A stretch of DNA of 64,000 nt from Bdellovibrionales bacterium CG10_big_fil_rev_8_21_14_0_10_45_34 (GCA_002778785.1 PEZS01000011.1:478882-542881), one strand, 5' to 3'. Positions 1-9,770 are shown, counted from the stretch's first letter. The notes: generated by a model not told the origin, from the letters alone. Translations and numbers: made by a program.

Positions 1-887
1 ATTGACTTTATCGGCTCACTATTCTCGTTGGTTATACCCCAATTCTTGATTGTCGCGCTTCCGTCTCCGTAACTTTGAGCTTCTGACGACAACGGGAACA
101 GTGACCCCACATCTTCTGCATTTAAGATTTTTTCGTGATCACTTGCAAAAGCCGGCAAACTAACTTCAATCCTCTTATAGATATCAACAGCCTCTTTCGG
201 AGAGCCCTCAAACACCTTTTGGCCTTTATCTAACAAGATTGCGCGGTCGCAATACTTAAGAACTGTATCCATCGAGTGCGTGACAAATAAAATGGTCTTC
301 CCGTTTTTTCGAAACTCGTTGAATTTTTTGAAACAGCGATTTTGAAAATTCATATCGCCAACAGACAAAGCTTCATCAATAATCAGTATGTCTGGCTCAA
401 CATGAATTGAGACCGAAAAAGCTAGTCTTACAAACATTCCACTTGAGTAACTTTTAACAGGTTGATCGATGTATTCACCGATATTCGCAAACTCGATTAT
501 CTTGGGAATTTGCGCCTTAATTTTGCTTTTTTCTATTCCGAGTATGGCTGCGGTAAAGTAGATATTTTCTCTACCAGTGAATTCCGGGTTAAAACCTGCC
601 CCCAGCTCTAAGAGTGCTGAAATTCTACCGTCTACTTTTACTTCGCCAGATGTTGGCACAACTATTCCGCAGATTATCTTTAACAACGTAGATTTGCCGC
701 TTCCGTTTTTACCGATTATCCCTATTGTCTCGCCCGGACTAATCTGAAAGCTGACATCGTTTAAGGCGTGAAATGGGTGGCAGTATTTGCCTTTAAAAAA
801 CGTAAGTGCTTCTAGTACTCGGTGCTTTTTGGAGGGGTAAATTTTGAATTGTTTGTGGATATTCGTAAGGAAAATTGAGCCACTCAT
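1..887 (-). CDS. wzt: ABC transporter ATP-binding subunit for polysaccharide export (Wzt-like), C-terminus cut by window edge
   Basis: This is the ATPase of an ABC-2 exporter that moves a finished polysaccharide across the inner membrane. I translated 295 residues from the ATG at 885-887. They show Walker A GKNGSGKST at residues 59-67, the signature YSSGMFVRLAF near 147-157, Walker B ILIIDEAL near 167-174 and the switch histidine H204. The ALLELGAGFNPEFTGRENIY stretch is typical of the Wzt/TagH subgroup. From about residue 270 the chain continues into what looks like the start of a Wzt carbohydrate-binding C-terminal domain (SYGDGSATI), which runs off the window. The start lies 2 nt after the wzm stop, so the two are co-translated. 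Whether the C-terminal domain is complete cannot be seen. Confidence 0.93.
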   Translation of the reverse strand, partial: MSGSIFLTNIHKQFKIYPSKKHRVLEALTFFKGKYCHPFHALNDVSFQISPGETIGIIGKNGSGKSTLLKIICGIVVPTSGEVKVDGRISALLELGAGFNPEFTGRENIYFTAAILGIEKSKIKAQIPKIIEFANIGEYIDQPVKSYSSGMFVRLAFSVSIHVEPDILIIDEALSVGDMNFQNRCFKKFNEFRKNGKTILFVTHSMDTVLKYCDRAILLDKGQKVFEGSPKEAVDIYKRIEVSLPAFASDHEKILNAEDVGSLFPLSSEAQSYGDGSATIKNWGITNENSEPIKS

Positions 888-889
888 AA

Positions 890-1696
890 TCAAATCGCAT
901 CCGCAAAAGAAGGGCGAAGTCTCTGAAATACAACTATTCCCAAAAATGAAAATCCGAACAGGCTGATGTAAAATGATATTGCAGATGACGGGTGGCTGAA
1001 AAATGCCCATTGGTTTAAAGCAATCGCCGACCTATAACCATTTACTAAATAGTAAAAAGGATTCATATCAACTAAGAAACTCAGGTTTTTAGGTAGTCGT
1101 GATGGATCCCAAAAAACTGGGGTCCCCCAAAAAGCGACCTGCATTGCTACGACAAGTATTTGATTCAGATCTCGAAAAAAAACAGACACTGCAGACAGCA
1201 GCCATCCCATCGACGAAACCAATAGACTTGATAATATCAAGAAGTACGGAAGCTGCAGCCAATACTTGGTAGGGCCAAGCCCCAAGGCAGCTGCTAATAC
1301 TAGAATGAGCACTACGAAAACCAGATGCACGTATAGTGAAGAGTACACTCTTACAGGCACCAAGATATTGAGCTTAAAGTTTACCTTTTTGACCAAAAAA
1401 CTGTACTGAGTGATAGCTTGTGAGCTGGCCAGTATGGCTTCTGAGATGAAGCTCCATGCAATGAATCCACTAAAAAACCAAATCGAAAAAGGAACTCCGT
1501 CGACTCTTTGGCCTTGTTTAAACCCAAGCTCGAAGACAAGCCACATGACCAGCATGAGGGCCAACGGTTGTATAAACGACCACAACACGCCAAACAGTGA
1601 GCCTGCGTGGCGAGAGGCAAAATCGCGCCGTACAAGCTCTGGCGCCAATTTGTGCCCGGCGATTAGGTCGTTAAAAAAACTATTGATTTTATTCAT
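890..1696 (-). CDS. wzm: ABC-2 type polysaccharide export permease (Wzm-like)
   Basis: This is the membrane subunit that pairs with the adjacent ATPase to export an undecaprenyl-linked polysaccharide. The protein is about 268 residues with six hydrophobic segments. It has the family's amphipathic N-terminus followed by RRDFASRHAGSLFGVLWSFI, and the C-terminal MNPFYYLVNGYR motif seen in ABC-2 polysaccharide permeases. The ATG at 1694-1696 was chosen because AGG lies just upstream; a GTG two codons earlier (1702) is also possible. A 56-bp gap separates it from the divergent gene at 1759, so the shared promoter region is very short. The family call is secure; the polymer exported is unknown. Confidence 0.92.
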   Translation of the reverse strand: MNKINSFFNDLIAGHKLAPELVRRDFASRHAGSLFGVLWSFIQPLALMLVMWLVFELGFKQGQRVDGVPFSIWFFSGFIAWSFISEAILASSQAITQYSFLVKKVNFKLNILVPVRVYSSLYVHLVFVVLILVLAAALGLGPTKYWLQLPYFLILSSLLVSSMGWLLSAVSVFFRDLNQILVVAMQVAFWGTPVFWDPSRLPKNLSFLVDMNPFYYLVNGYRSAIALNQWAFFSHPSSAISFYISLFGFSFLGIVVFQRLRPSFADAI

Positions 1697-1758
1697 CTGC
1701 ACCTGGAAAGTACTTCACTCAAGATGTACCACACACTAACTTACAGGCCGCGTTATAG

Positions 1759-3081
1759 ATGAGACTTTTAGATGTGAAGTCTTTTGCGCAAAAAGACCCG
1801 CTGAGTTTTTTTGCCCGAGCCTGGGCAGCTCTTCGAAATAAATATCCCGTATCCGACAAAGAGCTCTTAATGCTGAGTATTTTTGGTGCTGCTCTTGCTT
1901 ACATTTACCGAATGCCTAACGGTTGGCTCTCCGCTACTTTTTGGGCCGAAGACGGCAGCATTTTCTTCGTCCAAGACTACGAACTTGGGCCGCTGGCCAT
2001 TTTTGAAACTTATGCGGGCTATCTTCATATGGTAATGCGACTTTTCGCGTTTCTGATTGGGTACACTCCAATAGTTGCGGCCAGCTGGCTGTACAAACTC
2101 GCATCATTTTTCGTTTTTATGTCCTTGGCCGCTTATTTGAGTAGTTCAAGGATGGGCATTGGGATGCCTAAACGGGCCCTGCTGCTTTTAATTTTGGCTC
2201 TCTTCCCACACGGCGGTGAACTCTTTGGCAATTTGGCCAACCAAATGTCAACGGGTTGTTTGCTTCTCTTGGTTGTGGCAACACTCCAGCCCCCTTCAAC
2301 CCGATTTCAACTTATAAGAGACTTAGTCGTCATCTTTCTATTTGGCCTAACAGGGCCCTACATTTTTTTTCTCGCGCCAATACTTGTGGCACGAAATTTC
2401 GCCGCTTACGTCAATCAAGGGGCAAGCTCTAAGACCCAACTTTCGTGGTTAGTGGCAACGAGCCTCGCCCTTGTAACAAGCCTGGCTGCGCACCTCTACT
2501 TTACCCAGATGGGATCTCGCTTCACAGGAATCACGCTAGAATGGCGCCCTTGGTTGGCGTCTTTTTCGAATTTTTTTGGCCAACTTATTTTTAGCAATAT
2601 TAAAACACCTTTGGCTGTGAGCGCTGGAGCGTCTCTGTTGCTATTGATCGCTCTCATGTGGATTTTTTTAAAAAGCTTTACCTCGGCGCGAGTAGCTTTT
2701 GCGAATCGTGTAAGTGTATTGCTTTATGCCGCAGTCACCGTTGCGGCAGCTTCGTACTCTGTTTTTGCCAATCACCCAAACGTGCTTGCTGCCTACGGTG
2801 GGGGAATGCGCTACTTTATCGTGCCTTACGTTTGTATTTTGTGGAGCCTTGCTTTAGTGAAGCCCAAAAATTTTTATTTGGATCGCTTGCGCGTTTGGAT
2901 CTTAACGATTTCGCTTGTGAGCAGTGTTTTACATCTTAGTTCGAAAGTCTGGTACGCAAACTTTCCATTAGATGAACAACTTCAAACACGAACAGAAAAC
3001 GACACTATGGTTTTAAAGATTAATCCTCCCGGGTGGGCCATTGAACTTGATACTCAAGAGTGCTGGCGATGTCCACAATGA
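1759..3081 (+). CDS. Polytopic membrane protein of unknown function, possibly a GT-C type glycosyltransferase
   Basis: This is a 440-residue protein with about ten to twelve hydrophobic segments and a short cytosolic N-terminus. After the first membrane segment comes a WAEDG motif (residues 62-66), followed by a GYLHMVMR stretch. Acidic residues in the first periplasmic loop are a feature of GT-C glycosyltransferases that use polyprenyl-phosphate sugars, and similar proteins occur in O-antigen loci. No family name can be assigned with certainty. It is divergent from wzm, and its TGA overlaps the preferred ATG of the metallo-beta-lactamase gene, so the two are probably coupled and act in one process. 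Sugar transfer or lipid-linked sugar handling is an inference. Confidence 0.7.
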   Translation: MRLLDVKSFAQKDPLSFFARAWAALRNKYPVSDKELLMLSIFGAALAYIYRMPNGWLSATFWAEDGSIFFVQDYELGPLAIFETYAGYLHMVMRLFAFLIGYTPIVAASWLYKLASFFVFMSLAAYLSSSRMGIGMPKRALLLLILALFPHGGELFGNLANQMSTGCLLLLVVATLQPPSTRFQLIRDLVVIFLFGLTGPYIFFLAPILVARNFAAYVNQGASSKTQLSWLVATSLALVTSLAAHLYFTQMGSRFTGITLEWRPWLASFSNFFGQLIFSNIKTPLAVSAGASLLLLIALMWIFLKSFTSARVAFANRVSVLLYAAVTVAAASYSVFANHPNVLAAYGGGMRYFIVPYVCILWSLALVKPKNFYLDRLRVWILTISLVSSVLHLSSKVWYANFPLDEQLQTRTENDTMVLKINPPGWAIELDTQECWRCPQ

Positions 3082-4112
3082 AAGCTCTCCGAGCGAATTT
3101 ACATTCTCAGCTGTTTTTTATATTTCTTTTCTTAGCTGCTGCTTATTTGGGCTGGTTTTCGTTCACTCGAGTCCCTCATTTGCTGGAAACTGCTGACGGG
3201 AACGCACGAGTAGTTTGGGCTTCTATAGATGTCAACGGCCACCATCAGGGGGACGCCCATTTAATTCAGTCCGCGGGCGCAACTGTGCTGATAGACGCTG
3301 GCAGTGAGCTAGATTTTGGTAAGCTTAGTCCTTTTTTAGAAAGATTTGCGATCGAATCACTCGATTTTGCCATAGTTACTCATCCTCACTTTGATCACTA
3401 CGGCGGCTTTATTAAAATGCTTGAGAGTAGATTTCCGATTAAAAAACTCTTCATTGATACAGAAGGCCTTAGTTTCTGTAAGGATGAAGCCCCTTGGGGA
3501 TGTCGCCCCGATGATCTAACGAAAATTACACATCTGGCGAAGTTAAACGGAACTGAAATAATTGATAGAAGAGAGCTTTTAACCATCACCCTAGATCGTG
3601 CAACCACACTCGACATAGTCGCTAATTTTAGTTACAAAACTGGGCCAATTGAAAATGGTGACATCAATGATTCATCGTTAGTTTTGGCCTTAAACGCACA
3701 TGGAACCAAAGTGCTCTTTACCGGAGATGCCAATCGTGCACTCGGTGTTTATCTCACTAACTCTCATCTTGCTAGCCGGCGGTATGATATCTTGAAGGCT
3801 CCTCACCACGGCACAGAAGGACTTCCAGACAATGGTTTTTTTGTCGCGACCGGAGCACGCATTTTTGTCGTACCTTCGCCAAAGGAGCTTTGGCATTCGG
3901 ATCGCAGCAAACGGTTACGTGAATTCACCAAGGACCATCAAATCAAAACTTTGGTGAACGGCGAGGTTGGTCACGTGTTGGTTCATTTTTTTGATAACGG
4001 AGCATTTCGAATATCAAACGTTCGTGAAACACGCAGCTTTAAGGAGTGGCTTAAGGACCAACTACTCTTGCGGAGGAACCCACCACTCAAAATTAGCCGG
4101 CAAAGTTTTTGA
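3078..4112 (+). CDS. Membrane-anchored metallo-beta-lactamase-fold hydrolase, ComEC/Rec2-like
   Basis: The protein is about 344 residues with one hydrophobic segment at residues 12-29, followed by a metallo-hydrolase domain that probably faces the periplasm. The zinc motif THPHFDH gives H102, H104, D106 and H107. FTGDAN and KAPHHG supply the later Asp and His ligands. The opening GDAHLIQSAGATVLIDAG matches the hydrolase domain at the C-terminus of ComEC. No ComEC channel domain is present, so it is a stand-alone version. I chose the ATG at 3078, which overlaps the upstream stop (ATGA); GTG 3060 and ATG 3069 are alternatives. The last 51 bases overlap the 3' end of the convergent gene. The substrate is unknown; a phosphodiester such as a lipid-linked sugar phosphate would fit the context. 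Confidence 0.82.
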   Translation: MKALRANLHSQLFFIFLFLAAAYLGWFSFTRVPHLLETADGNARVVWASIDVNGHHQGDAHLIQSAGATVLIDAGSELDFGKLSPFLERFAIESLDFAIVTHPHFDHYGGFIKMLESRFPIKKLFIDTEGLSFCKDEAPWGCRPDDLTKITHLAKLNGTEIIDRRELLTITLDRATTLDIVANFSYKTGPIENGDINDSSLVLALNAHGTKVLFTGDANRALGVYLTNSHLASRRYDILKAPHHGTEGLPDNGFFVATGARIFVVPSPKELWHSDRSKRLREFTKDHQIKTLVNGEVGHVLVHFFDNGAFRISNVRETRSFKEWLKDQLLLRRNPPLKISRQSF

Positions 4113-5867
4113 TGTCCAACCGCTCGCGCGCAACTCATCTAAAACCGAATCTATCTCAGCTGGATAGTAATATGGCAGAGACTCTAACTCTGCTAGCCAA
4201 TGATTTGATGAGCTTGCCATAAAGTTAGAAGTATCGCGGTATAATTCTGGCCTTCTGCAAACTAAGAGACCACAATAACCCCGAAGAAAGTCTTTCGGGC
4301 TTTCAGCTTTTGCAAGTTTATGAAGGTACAGAGCAGGCACAAGGCGAGGGCCTGGCACAGTCAATCCGGAAAAAACTGAAAGATAAAAATATGTCACATC
4401 GTCGGTCATGAGACGACACCCATGACGCAATCGAGACAAATCTTCATTTTCTTGCATCCAGTTGGCGACTGGCCCTAAGTAATCAAGAGAATCAGTAGAC
4501 TGAGTAGTAGCTACCTGAAAGAAAAGTCGTCCATAAAAGGGCTTCTGGTAAATGAGCCCACCAATAGCTACCAGGCCTATGGCAACACAACTTGCCGCCA
4601 CCTTTCGAGAGGCAAACGACTTTCGCTCAATCATGTATTTAGTAATCTCGTAAATCGCCAATGCCGATAGAACCCCTAATGGAAACAAATAGAGAATTCG
4701 ATAGACGCTATGAATGCCAGTGGGTCCTAGCAGTTTCATAGCGGGGAACGAAAAAAGGGGCAGGAGCAATGTGAGAATCGGCAGCAAAGCTACAACCACG
4801 AGCCTCGGATAAATAAAGATCAACATGGGCGATACGACAAGCCCAGCAAAACCAAAGAGTCCCAGTGTGCTGCCTATTCTCATCGTGTTACTAAAAGCAG
4901 AAATGCCCCCGATGGAGTTTAAATGGTAGTGATTGCGGATCTCAAGCCACGATACTGGAGCCCATATCTTAAACGAGAGAGCTGCCAGAATATAAACTGC
5001 GACTACTAGCAATAGAGATCTGGCGGTTGCCATAGGGTTTTTGTTAAACTGATTTTTCACAAGCAGAAACAGACTGTACCCAATTAGAAAAAGCAAAAAG
5101 TTGAGAAACTCCTGCAGTGGGTGACTTGCTATCATTAAAAAACAAAGAAGGCCTATCCTAGCAATCAAGCCAAAAGAAAGACTTCGAGATGAAACCACCA
5201 AACTCATGGCGCTATAGAGTGCGACGAGTGCAATAGGAAGTGGAGACAGGGCATAGTAGCGAAGCCCAAACAAACTGGTGCCGAAAAAAGCCAAATGGGC
5301 AAAGACACCGACCCTCTGAGCATTTCTGTCTAGACCAAAACTCTCCAGCAACTTGCCGAAACTAAGAAGCACAAGAAGTTGCTGAAGCGCCGAGAGAACA
5401 GACAGATGCAGTTTTGAAAGCTGCAGTGGTTCGGTGGGAAGGAGTGACCAATTAAAAAAATAAATCCATTTTAAGTAAATGTCGTTTCTCTTGAGTTCAT
5501 CCCAAGTTTGCCAGCTGAAAGTTCGCCTTAGGTGCTCCCAAGGATCTGCGGGATACTCTAGATAAGTGCCAGGCAAAACCAAAATGGCTAAAATCAAAAC
5601 CCAAAAAGTTGCGCCTGGCGCCCACGAATTGGCATTCGAAAAAAAGCCAGCTAGTATATACGCCCTGACTTTTTTAACGAGAAAATAAAATAGCCCCAAT
5701 GCATTGATAGCATGAAGAACAAAAAAAGCTGCCTTAAGAACGTCCCGTTCGGCTCCCGCCAAAACTCCCAGATAATAGAGGATGGCATAAACGACAAGCA
5801 TCGGCCAAATGCGAAAAAAATACGCCTCTGCAAAAATTAAAAACGGGAATTTCTCTTCGCTTCTCAT
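4062..5867 (-). CDS. Large polytopic membrane protein of unknown function
   Basis: This is a 601-residue protein with roughly 11-13 hydrophobic segments up to about residue 425, then a mainly soluble C-terminal part of about 170 residues. The first long loop contains YLEYPADPWEHLRR. This layout, many helices followed by a soluble tail, resembles GT-C glycosyltransferases, but I do not recognise the family. It starts 4 nt after the stop of the wbpE-like gene and so is the last gene of the wbpD-wbpB-wbpE operon, which suggests it uses or transfers the sugar made there. Its 3' end overlaps the metallo-hydrolase gene by 51 bp on the opposite strand. Confidence 0.7.
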   Translation of the reverse strand: MRSEEKFPFLIFAEAYFFRIWPMLVVYAILYYLGVLAGAERDVLKAAFFVLHAINALGLFYFLVKKVRAYILAGFFSNANSWAPGATFWVLILAILVLPGTYLEYPADPWEHLRRTFSWQTWDELKRNDIYLKWIYFFNWSLLPTEPLQLSKLHLSVLSALQQLLVLLSFGKLLESFGLDRNAQRVGVFAHLAFFGTSLFGLRYYALSPLPIALVALYSAMSLVVSSRSLSFGLIARIGLLCFLMIASHPLQEFLNFLLFLIGYSLFLLVKNQFNKNPMATARSLLLVVAVYILAALSFKIWAPVSWLEIRNHYHLNSIGGISAFSNTMRIGSTLGLFGFAGLVVSPMLIFIYPRLVVVALLPILTLLLPLFSFPAMKLLGPTGIHSVYRILYLFPLGVLSALAIYEITKYMIERKSFASRKVAASCVAIGLVAIGGLIYQKPFYGRLFFQVATTQSTDSLDYLGPVANWMQENEDLSRLRHGCRLMTDDVTYFYLSVFSGLTVPGPRLVPALYLHKLAKAESPKDFLRGYCGLLVCRRPELYRDTSNFMASSSNHWLAELESLPYYYPAEIDSVLDELRASGWTSKTLPANFEWWVPPQE

Positions 5868-5871
5868 TGGA

Positions 5872-6960
5872 CTAGATCAAACTGCACACATACTCAATTT
5901 GCGAACTGCTAAGTTCGGCATACATGGGCAGAGAGAGAATCTCGCCTGCACACCTTTCTGCTACTGGGAATTTTCTCTCGGCGCTTTTATTGCTCTTGAA
6001 GGCTGCCAATTTATTTAGAGGTATTGGGTAGTGCACGCTCGCCCCGACACCCTTTTCTTGTAGCTTTTGCAGCAAAGCATCGCGGCTTTGATTACGCACA
6101 ACATACTGATGGTAGACGTGAACTGAATCATTTAGAACTGCGGGCAAAACTAACCCTGGTTTGCCGCTTAATAACCTTGAATACTGTTCGGCATGTTTTC
6201 TTCGAGACTCAGTCCATCCTTTTAAATACTTAAGTTTGATGTCTAGTATTTTTGCCTGAAGCGCATCCAAGCGATTATTGTACCCAATAATATCGTGGTC
6301 ATATTTTTTTACCCGCCCATGATTACTCAGCTTCTTAATCTTTAAAGCCAAATCCTCAGACCGCGTAAGAACTGCTCCGGCATCGCCATAGGCTCCCAAG
6401 TTTTTCCCGGGGTAAAAACTAAATGTCGCGGCATCGCCCCATTCCCCGGGCCCCTTGCCCTTGTATTTTGCTAGATGGGCCTGAGCCGCATCTTCAATTA
6501 CGAATAGATTGTTTGCTTTGGCAATTTCGCAGATGGAATCCATTCGAGCCATCTGACCATAAAGATGCACTGGTATAATTGCCTTAGTATTCTTCGTGAG
6601 GGCTTCACTAATTTTTTTTGGATCAATTAAATAAGTGTCTTCCTCACTGTCTACAAATACTGGTGTTGCTCCGACATGCACCACCGGCTCAGCGGTGCCA
6701 ATGAAGGTATTCACTGGAACAATGACTTCGTCACCTGCTCCTACTCCCAACGCCTTTAAAACAAGAGTGATCGCATCCGTTCCATTGCTGACACCCAAAC
6801 AGTGCCTCACGCCACTTGTTTCCGCAAAATGCTCCTCAAAGTTTTTTACTGCCTCGCCACCAATGAAACTTTGGGATTCCAGAATTTCGGCTATACCCGC
6901 CTGAATCTCGTCTTTGATTGTTGAGTACTGTGCGCCCAGGTCTACGAGATCAATTTTCAA
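5872..6960 (-). CDS. wbpE: PLP-dependent sugar aminotransferase, WbpE-like (DegT/DnrJ/EryC1/StrS family)
   Basis: The protein is 362 residues with the complete DegT/DnrJ/EryC1 fold. It has SNGTDAI for PLP phosphate binding near residue 58, VIEDAAQAH around 154-162, and the Schiff-base lysine K186 in SFYPGKNLGAYGDAGA. In Pseudomonas, WbpE aminates C3 of UDP-2-acetamido-3-keto-glucuronic acid. The neighbours here are WbpB- and WbpD-like, so the same step is the best guess. The start overlaps the wbpB-like stop by 11 bp, showing tight coupling. On its own the sequence would support only 'sugar aminotransferase'; the specific role comes from the operon. Confidence 0.9.
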   Translation of the reverse strand: MKIDLVDLGAQYSTIKDEIQAGIAEILESQSFIGGEAVKNFEEHFAETSGVRHCLGVSNGTDAITLVLKALGVGAGDEVIVPVNTFIGTAEPVVHVGATPVFVDSEEDTYLIDPKKISEALTKNTKAIIPVHLYGQMARMDSICEIAKANNLFVIEDAAQAHLAKYKGKGPGEWGDAATFSFYPGKNLGAYGDAGAVLTRSEDLALKIKKLSNHGRVKKYDHDIIGYNNRLDALQAKILDIKLKYLKGWTESRRKHAEQYSRLLSGKPGLVLPAVLNDSVHVYHQYVVRNQSRDALLQKLQEKGVGASVHYPIPLNKLAAFKSNKSAERKFPVAERCAGEILSLPMYAELSSSQIEYVCSLI

Positions 6961-8044
6961 GTTTATTCTCCACCAAAGAGTGCTGTCCTAACCGACTCAA
7001 GCGAGGTTGAAATCTCAAGAAAACTTCTTTGCCCGTCTCCGCCGATTCGTAGATTGCATTAATAAGCTCGAGAGATTTTCGGCCCACTAAACCATCCACA
7101 AGTGCTTTCTTATTGTTTACAACGCTGTCGATTACATCTTTTAAATATTCAAAGTGCCCGAAACCGTAAACATTTGGGGGGTTTTGATTGTGCTCTTTCA
7201 TTGTCTTTAAATCATCTTCCGCTAAATCGGTAAACTGCCATGTGCGCATTTCGTTTACCGCAAATCCGGAAATCTCAACCGAACCTTTCTCACCAAGTAT
7301 ACTTAATGATCCTTCAAGGTCTTTGGGCCGAGTAGCAGTTGTGGCCTCGACAACTCCAAGAGCACCACTGGCAAACTTCAAAACTGCTACGCCTGTATCT
7401 TCTGTTTCAATATCAACAAGCTGGGTGGATGTCTTGGCGAACACGCTCACAACCTCTCCCATCATCCACTCCAAAAGATCAATGTGATGACTTGCTTGGT
7501 TTGTGAAAACGCCGCCATCCATTGCCCACGTGCCACGCCATGCATCTTGATCATAATATTCCTGGCGTCTGCACCAACGAACTCGCACTGTGCCTAACAC
7601 GAGCTTTCCAAATCGACCGGATTCGACCGCTTCACGAAGTTTCTTAACTGGTTTATTATACCTGTTTTGCTTTACAACAAACAGCTTCACGCGGTTTCTA
7701 TCACAGGCTTGAATCATCGCATCAGCATCACTTAAAGTGAGTGCCATTGGCTTTTCTACAACTACGTGTTTTTTGTGTTCAGCGACTGCCACCGCTAATT
7801 TTGCATGCGTGCCGCTTTCTGTAAGTATATTAACAACGTCAATCTGTTCTTTTTGAAGCATTTCATTGTAATCGCGATAAGCCGGTATGTTAAGCTTATC
7901 GGCAATCGCTTTTGCTCTTTCGAATTTGATGTCACATACAGCAACAAGTGAGGCACCCTCAAGGGCCGTCAATGCATCGACATGTTTGCCGGCGATACGC
8001 CCGCAACCTATGAGAGCAAATTTCAGTTTGTCAGTTGCATTCAT
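6950..8044 (-). CDS. wbpB: UDP-GlcNAc-uronate 3-dehydrogenase, WbpB/WlbA-like (Gfo/Idh/MocA family)
   Basis: The protein is 364 residues. It has an N-terminal NAD-binding Rossmann motif [11 protein letters not shown] (11-21), the EKP triad at 97-99, and a C-terminal substrate domain with [13 protein letters not shown] containing H186/H187. [10 protein letters not shown] and [19 protein letters not shown] closely match WbpB/WlbA enzymes, which oxidise C3 of UDP-GlcNAc uronic acid using tightly held NAD. It overlaps wbpD by 4 bp (ATGA) and wbpE by 11 bp. The upstream UDP-GlcNAc 6-dehydrogenase (WbpA) that makes its substrate is not in this window. Confidence 0.92.
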   Translation of the reverse strand: MNATDKLKFALIGCGRIAGKHVDALTALEGASLVAVCDIKFERAKAIADKLNIPAYRDYNEMLQKEQIDVVNILTESGTHAKLAVAVAEHKKHVVVEKPMALTLSDADAMIQACDRNRVKLFVVKQNRYNKPVKKLREAVESGRFGKLVLGTVRVRWCRRQEYYDQDAWRGTWAMDGGVFTNQASHHIDLLEWMMGEVVSVFAKTSTQLVDIETEDTGVAVLKFASGALGVVEATTATRPKDLEGSLSILGEKGSVEISGFAVNEMRTWQFTDLAEDDLKTMKEHNQNPPNVYGFGHFEYLKDVIDSVVNNKKALVDGLVGRKSLELINAIYESAETGKEVFLRFQPRLSRLGQHSLVENKLEN

Positions 8045-8619
8045 TGCTCGTGTTTCCTTTTTAACTGTTGGCCAATAAGTTGATATTGCTTTTTACAATC
8101 TGGGCAATTCAGCGAGTCACTAACCTGTGATAGCTTTACCCCGCATTCGCAAATCCAACCAATCTGTTTTGCAGGAACTCCCGCTACGAGAGCATAGTCT
8201 GGCACAGACCGATTCACAACAGCGCCGGCCCCTACAAAAGCATACTCACCTATCGTCACGCCACACACGACTGTCGCATTTGCCCCTATCGAAGCCCCTT
8301 TTTTGACAAGGGTCTTTTTAAATTCCTCTTTTCGCGAGATGAAGCTTCTGGGATTAATCACGTTCGTAAAGACCATCGAGGGGCCACAAAATACATCGTC
8401 TTGAATTTCAACATCTTCATATACAGAAACATTGTTTTGGATTTTAACGTTGTTCCCAATCTTTACAGATTTACCCACATAAACGTTCTGCCCCAACTGG
8501 CAGTCTCTACCTATGATGGCGCGATGCATAATGTGACAGAAGAGCCAAATCTTTGTGCCTTCACCAATCGAGGCTTGCTCTTCGACAATTGAGGTCGGGT
8601 GGACAAAGTATTCGGGCAC
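8041..8619 (-). CDS. wbpD: UDP-3-amino-sugar N-acetyltransferase, WbpD/WlbB-like, with C-terminal cysteine motif
   Basis: The protein is 192 residues, almost entirely left-handed beta-helix hexapeptide repeats (for example [19 protein letters not shown]), the acetyl-CoA-dependent sugar acyltransferase fold. [12 protein letters not shown] and [16 protein letters not shown] match WbpD-type 3-N-acetyltransferases. The last 40 residues hold CxC...CxxC (C157, C159, C172, C175), a probable zinc ribbon found in this subfamily. It is the first gene of the minus-strand operon and overlaps wbpB by 4 bp. With WbpB and WbpE it would complete UDP-2,3-diacetamido-2,3-dideoxy-glucuronic acid. Confidence 0.9.
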   Translation of the reverse strand: MPEYFVHPTSIVEEQASIGEGTKIWLFCHIMHRAIIGRDCQLGQNVYVGKSVKIGNNVKIQNNVSVYEDVEIQDDVFCGPSMVFTNVINPRSFISRKEEFKKTLVKKGASIGANATVVCGVTIGEYAFVGAGAVVNRSVPDYALVAGVPAKQIGWICECGVKLSQVSDSLNCPDCKKQYQLIGQQLKRKHEQ

Positions 8620-8744
8620 GCCTACTCCCCTGGCAAATTAGTCTTCTGAACATATGCCCAATAGAGACTTGCCTGGCAATTGCTTTCTGAGCGCCTACAT
8701 GGCTTATTACGCTTAGATTGTTCTGTAAGAAACGGAGAGTGAGA

Positions 8745-9770
8745 ATGAATCCTTTGGTTTCGGTAATTATGCCCGTCTACAACTCAGCCAAATATGTAAA
8801 AAAGAGCATAAACAGCGTGCTCGAGCAATCTTACCAAAATATTGAATTGATTATTGTAGACGATGGTTCGACGGATGAAAGCGCCCAGATCATTAAAGAG
8901 CTTAGAGACCCCCGCGTAAGGTACCAGTACCAAGAAAACAAGGGCGTCCAGAGGTTAGCCGAAACTATAAATGCAGGTCTCTCTAAAGCTTCCGGAAAAT
9001 ACGTCACCATGATGCCGAGTGATGATTTGTGGCCAAACTACCGGTTGTCTCGTCAGGTGCCTCTTATGGAAGCAAACCCCGAAGTCGTCCTTTGTTTTGG
9101 AAAGCAAAAACTCATCGACCCAGAAGATAACGAAATTGGCGAGACGAAACCACCTCGAGAACTTGAGAGAATTCGGAATTCTCCACGCGGCCAGGCCCTT
9201 CATGAAATGTTTGTTTGGAACTATATTCCTCAACCAACAGTACTTATTCGAAAAGCGACGTTAGACAAGATTGGCGGCTACTTGCAGCCCAGCTATTTGT
9301 ACGCAGAAGACTATCCGACTCATATGGAACTAACGAAACACGGCGAGTTACTTTTTATTCCAGAATACTTTGCACTGTACCGCTTACACCCAAATCAAAT
9401 GACGAGAACACATTACCTTAAAATGGTAGAGACTGATGTGAAGTTCGTGCGGGAGTTCTACAAAAGCTTACCTGATGAGCTGAAGGTCAACAGTGGCTGG
9501 GAGGCTTCAAATCTGGAGAGAATGCTCGATCGCAGGCTAAAGAGCGCACACTTTCAAGTCGGTCGGCAGCTACTGCTAAAGAGCGATCGAAAGGGTGCTC
9601 GAGAGAACTTTGTGAAGGCGCTCCTGGGTGGCGATAGACTCACAAAATTAAAGTCTGCAGCTGGTCTGGCATGCACACTCACAGGTTTTGATCTCGAGAA
9701 ATTAACTGCTCTGACTGGACGATCTGCGCCACTTAAATCAGGTAAGAAATCACAAAGAGAGACCCTTTGA
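8745..9770 (+). CDS. Glycosyltransferase family 2
   Basis: The protein is 341 residues with a GT-A fold at its N-terminus. VSVIMPVYNSAKYVKKSI is followed by VDDGSTDES and, near residue 87, MPSDDLW, which holds the metal-binding acidic residues. It is probably a cytosolic enzyme adding a sugar to the lipid-linked repeat unit. The ATG at 8745 was preferred over an upstream TTG (8718) because GGAGAG lies 6-8 nt before it and the GT2 motif begins at once. It overlaps the following methyltransferase by 4 bp (TTGA). Donor and acceptor cannot be read from the sequence. Confidence 0.88.
   Translation: MNPLVSVIMPVYNSAKYVKKSINSVLEQSYQNIELIIVDDGSTDESAQIIKELRDPRVRYQYQENKGVQRLAETINAGLSKASGKYVTMMPSDDLWPNYRLSRQVPLMEANPEVVLCFGKQKLIDPEDNEIGETKPPRELERIRNSPRGQALHEMFVWNYIPQPTVLIRKATLDKIGGYLQPSYLYAEDYPTHMELTKHGELLFIPEYFALYRLHPNQMTRTHYLKMVETDVKFVREFYKSLPDELKVNSGWEASNLERMLDRRLKSAHFQVGRQLLLKSDRKGARENFVKALLGGDRLTKLKSAAGLACTLTGFDLEKLTALTGRSAPLKSGKKSQRETL

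Noticed and set aside
1410-1739. Plus-strand open frame opposite wzm
   Set aside because: It mirrors a strongly supported permease gene and has no domain or ribosome site.
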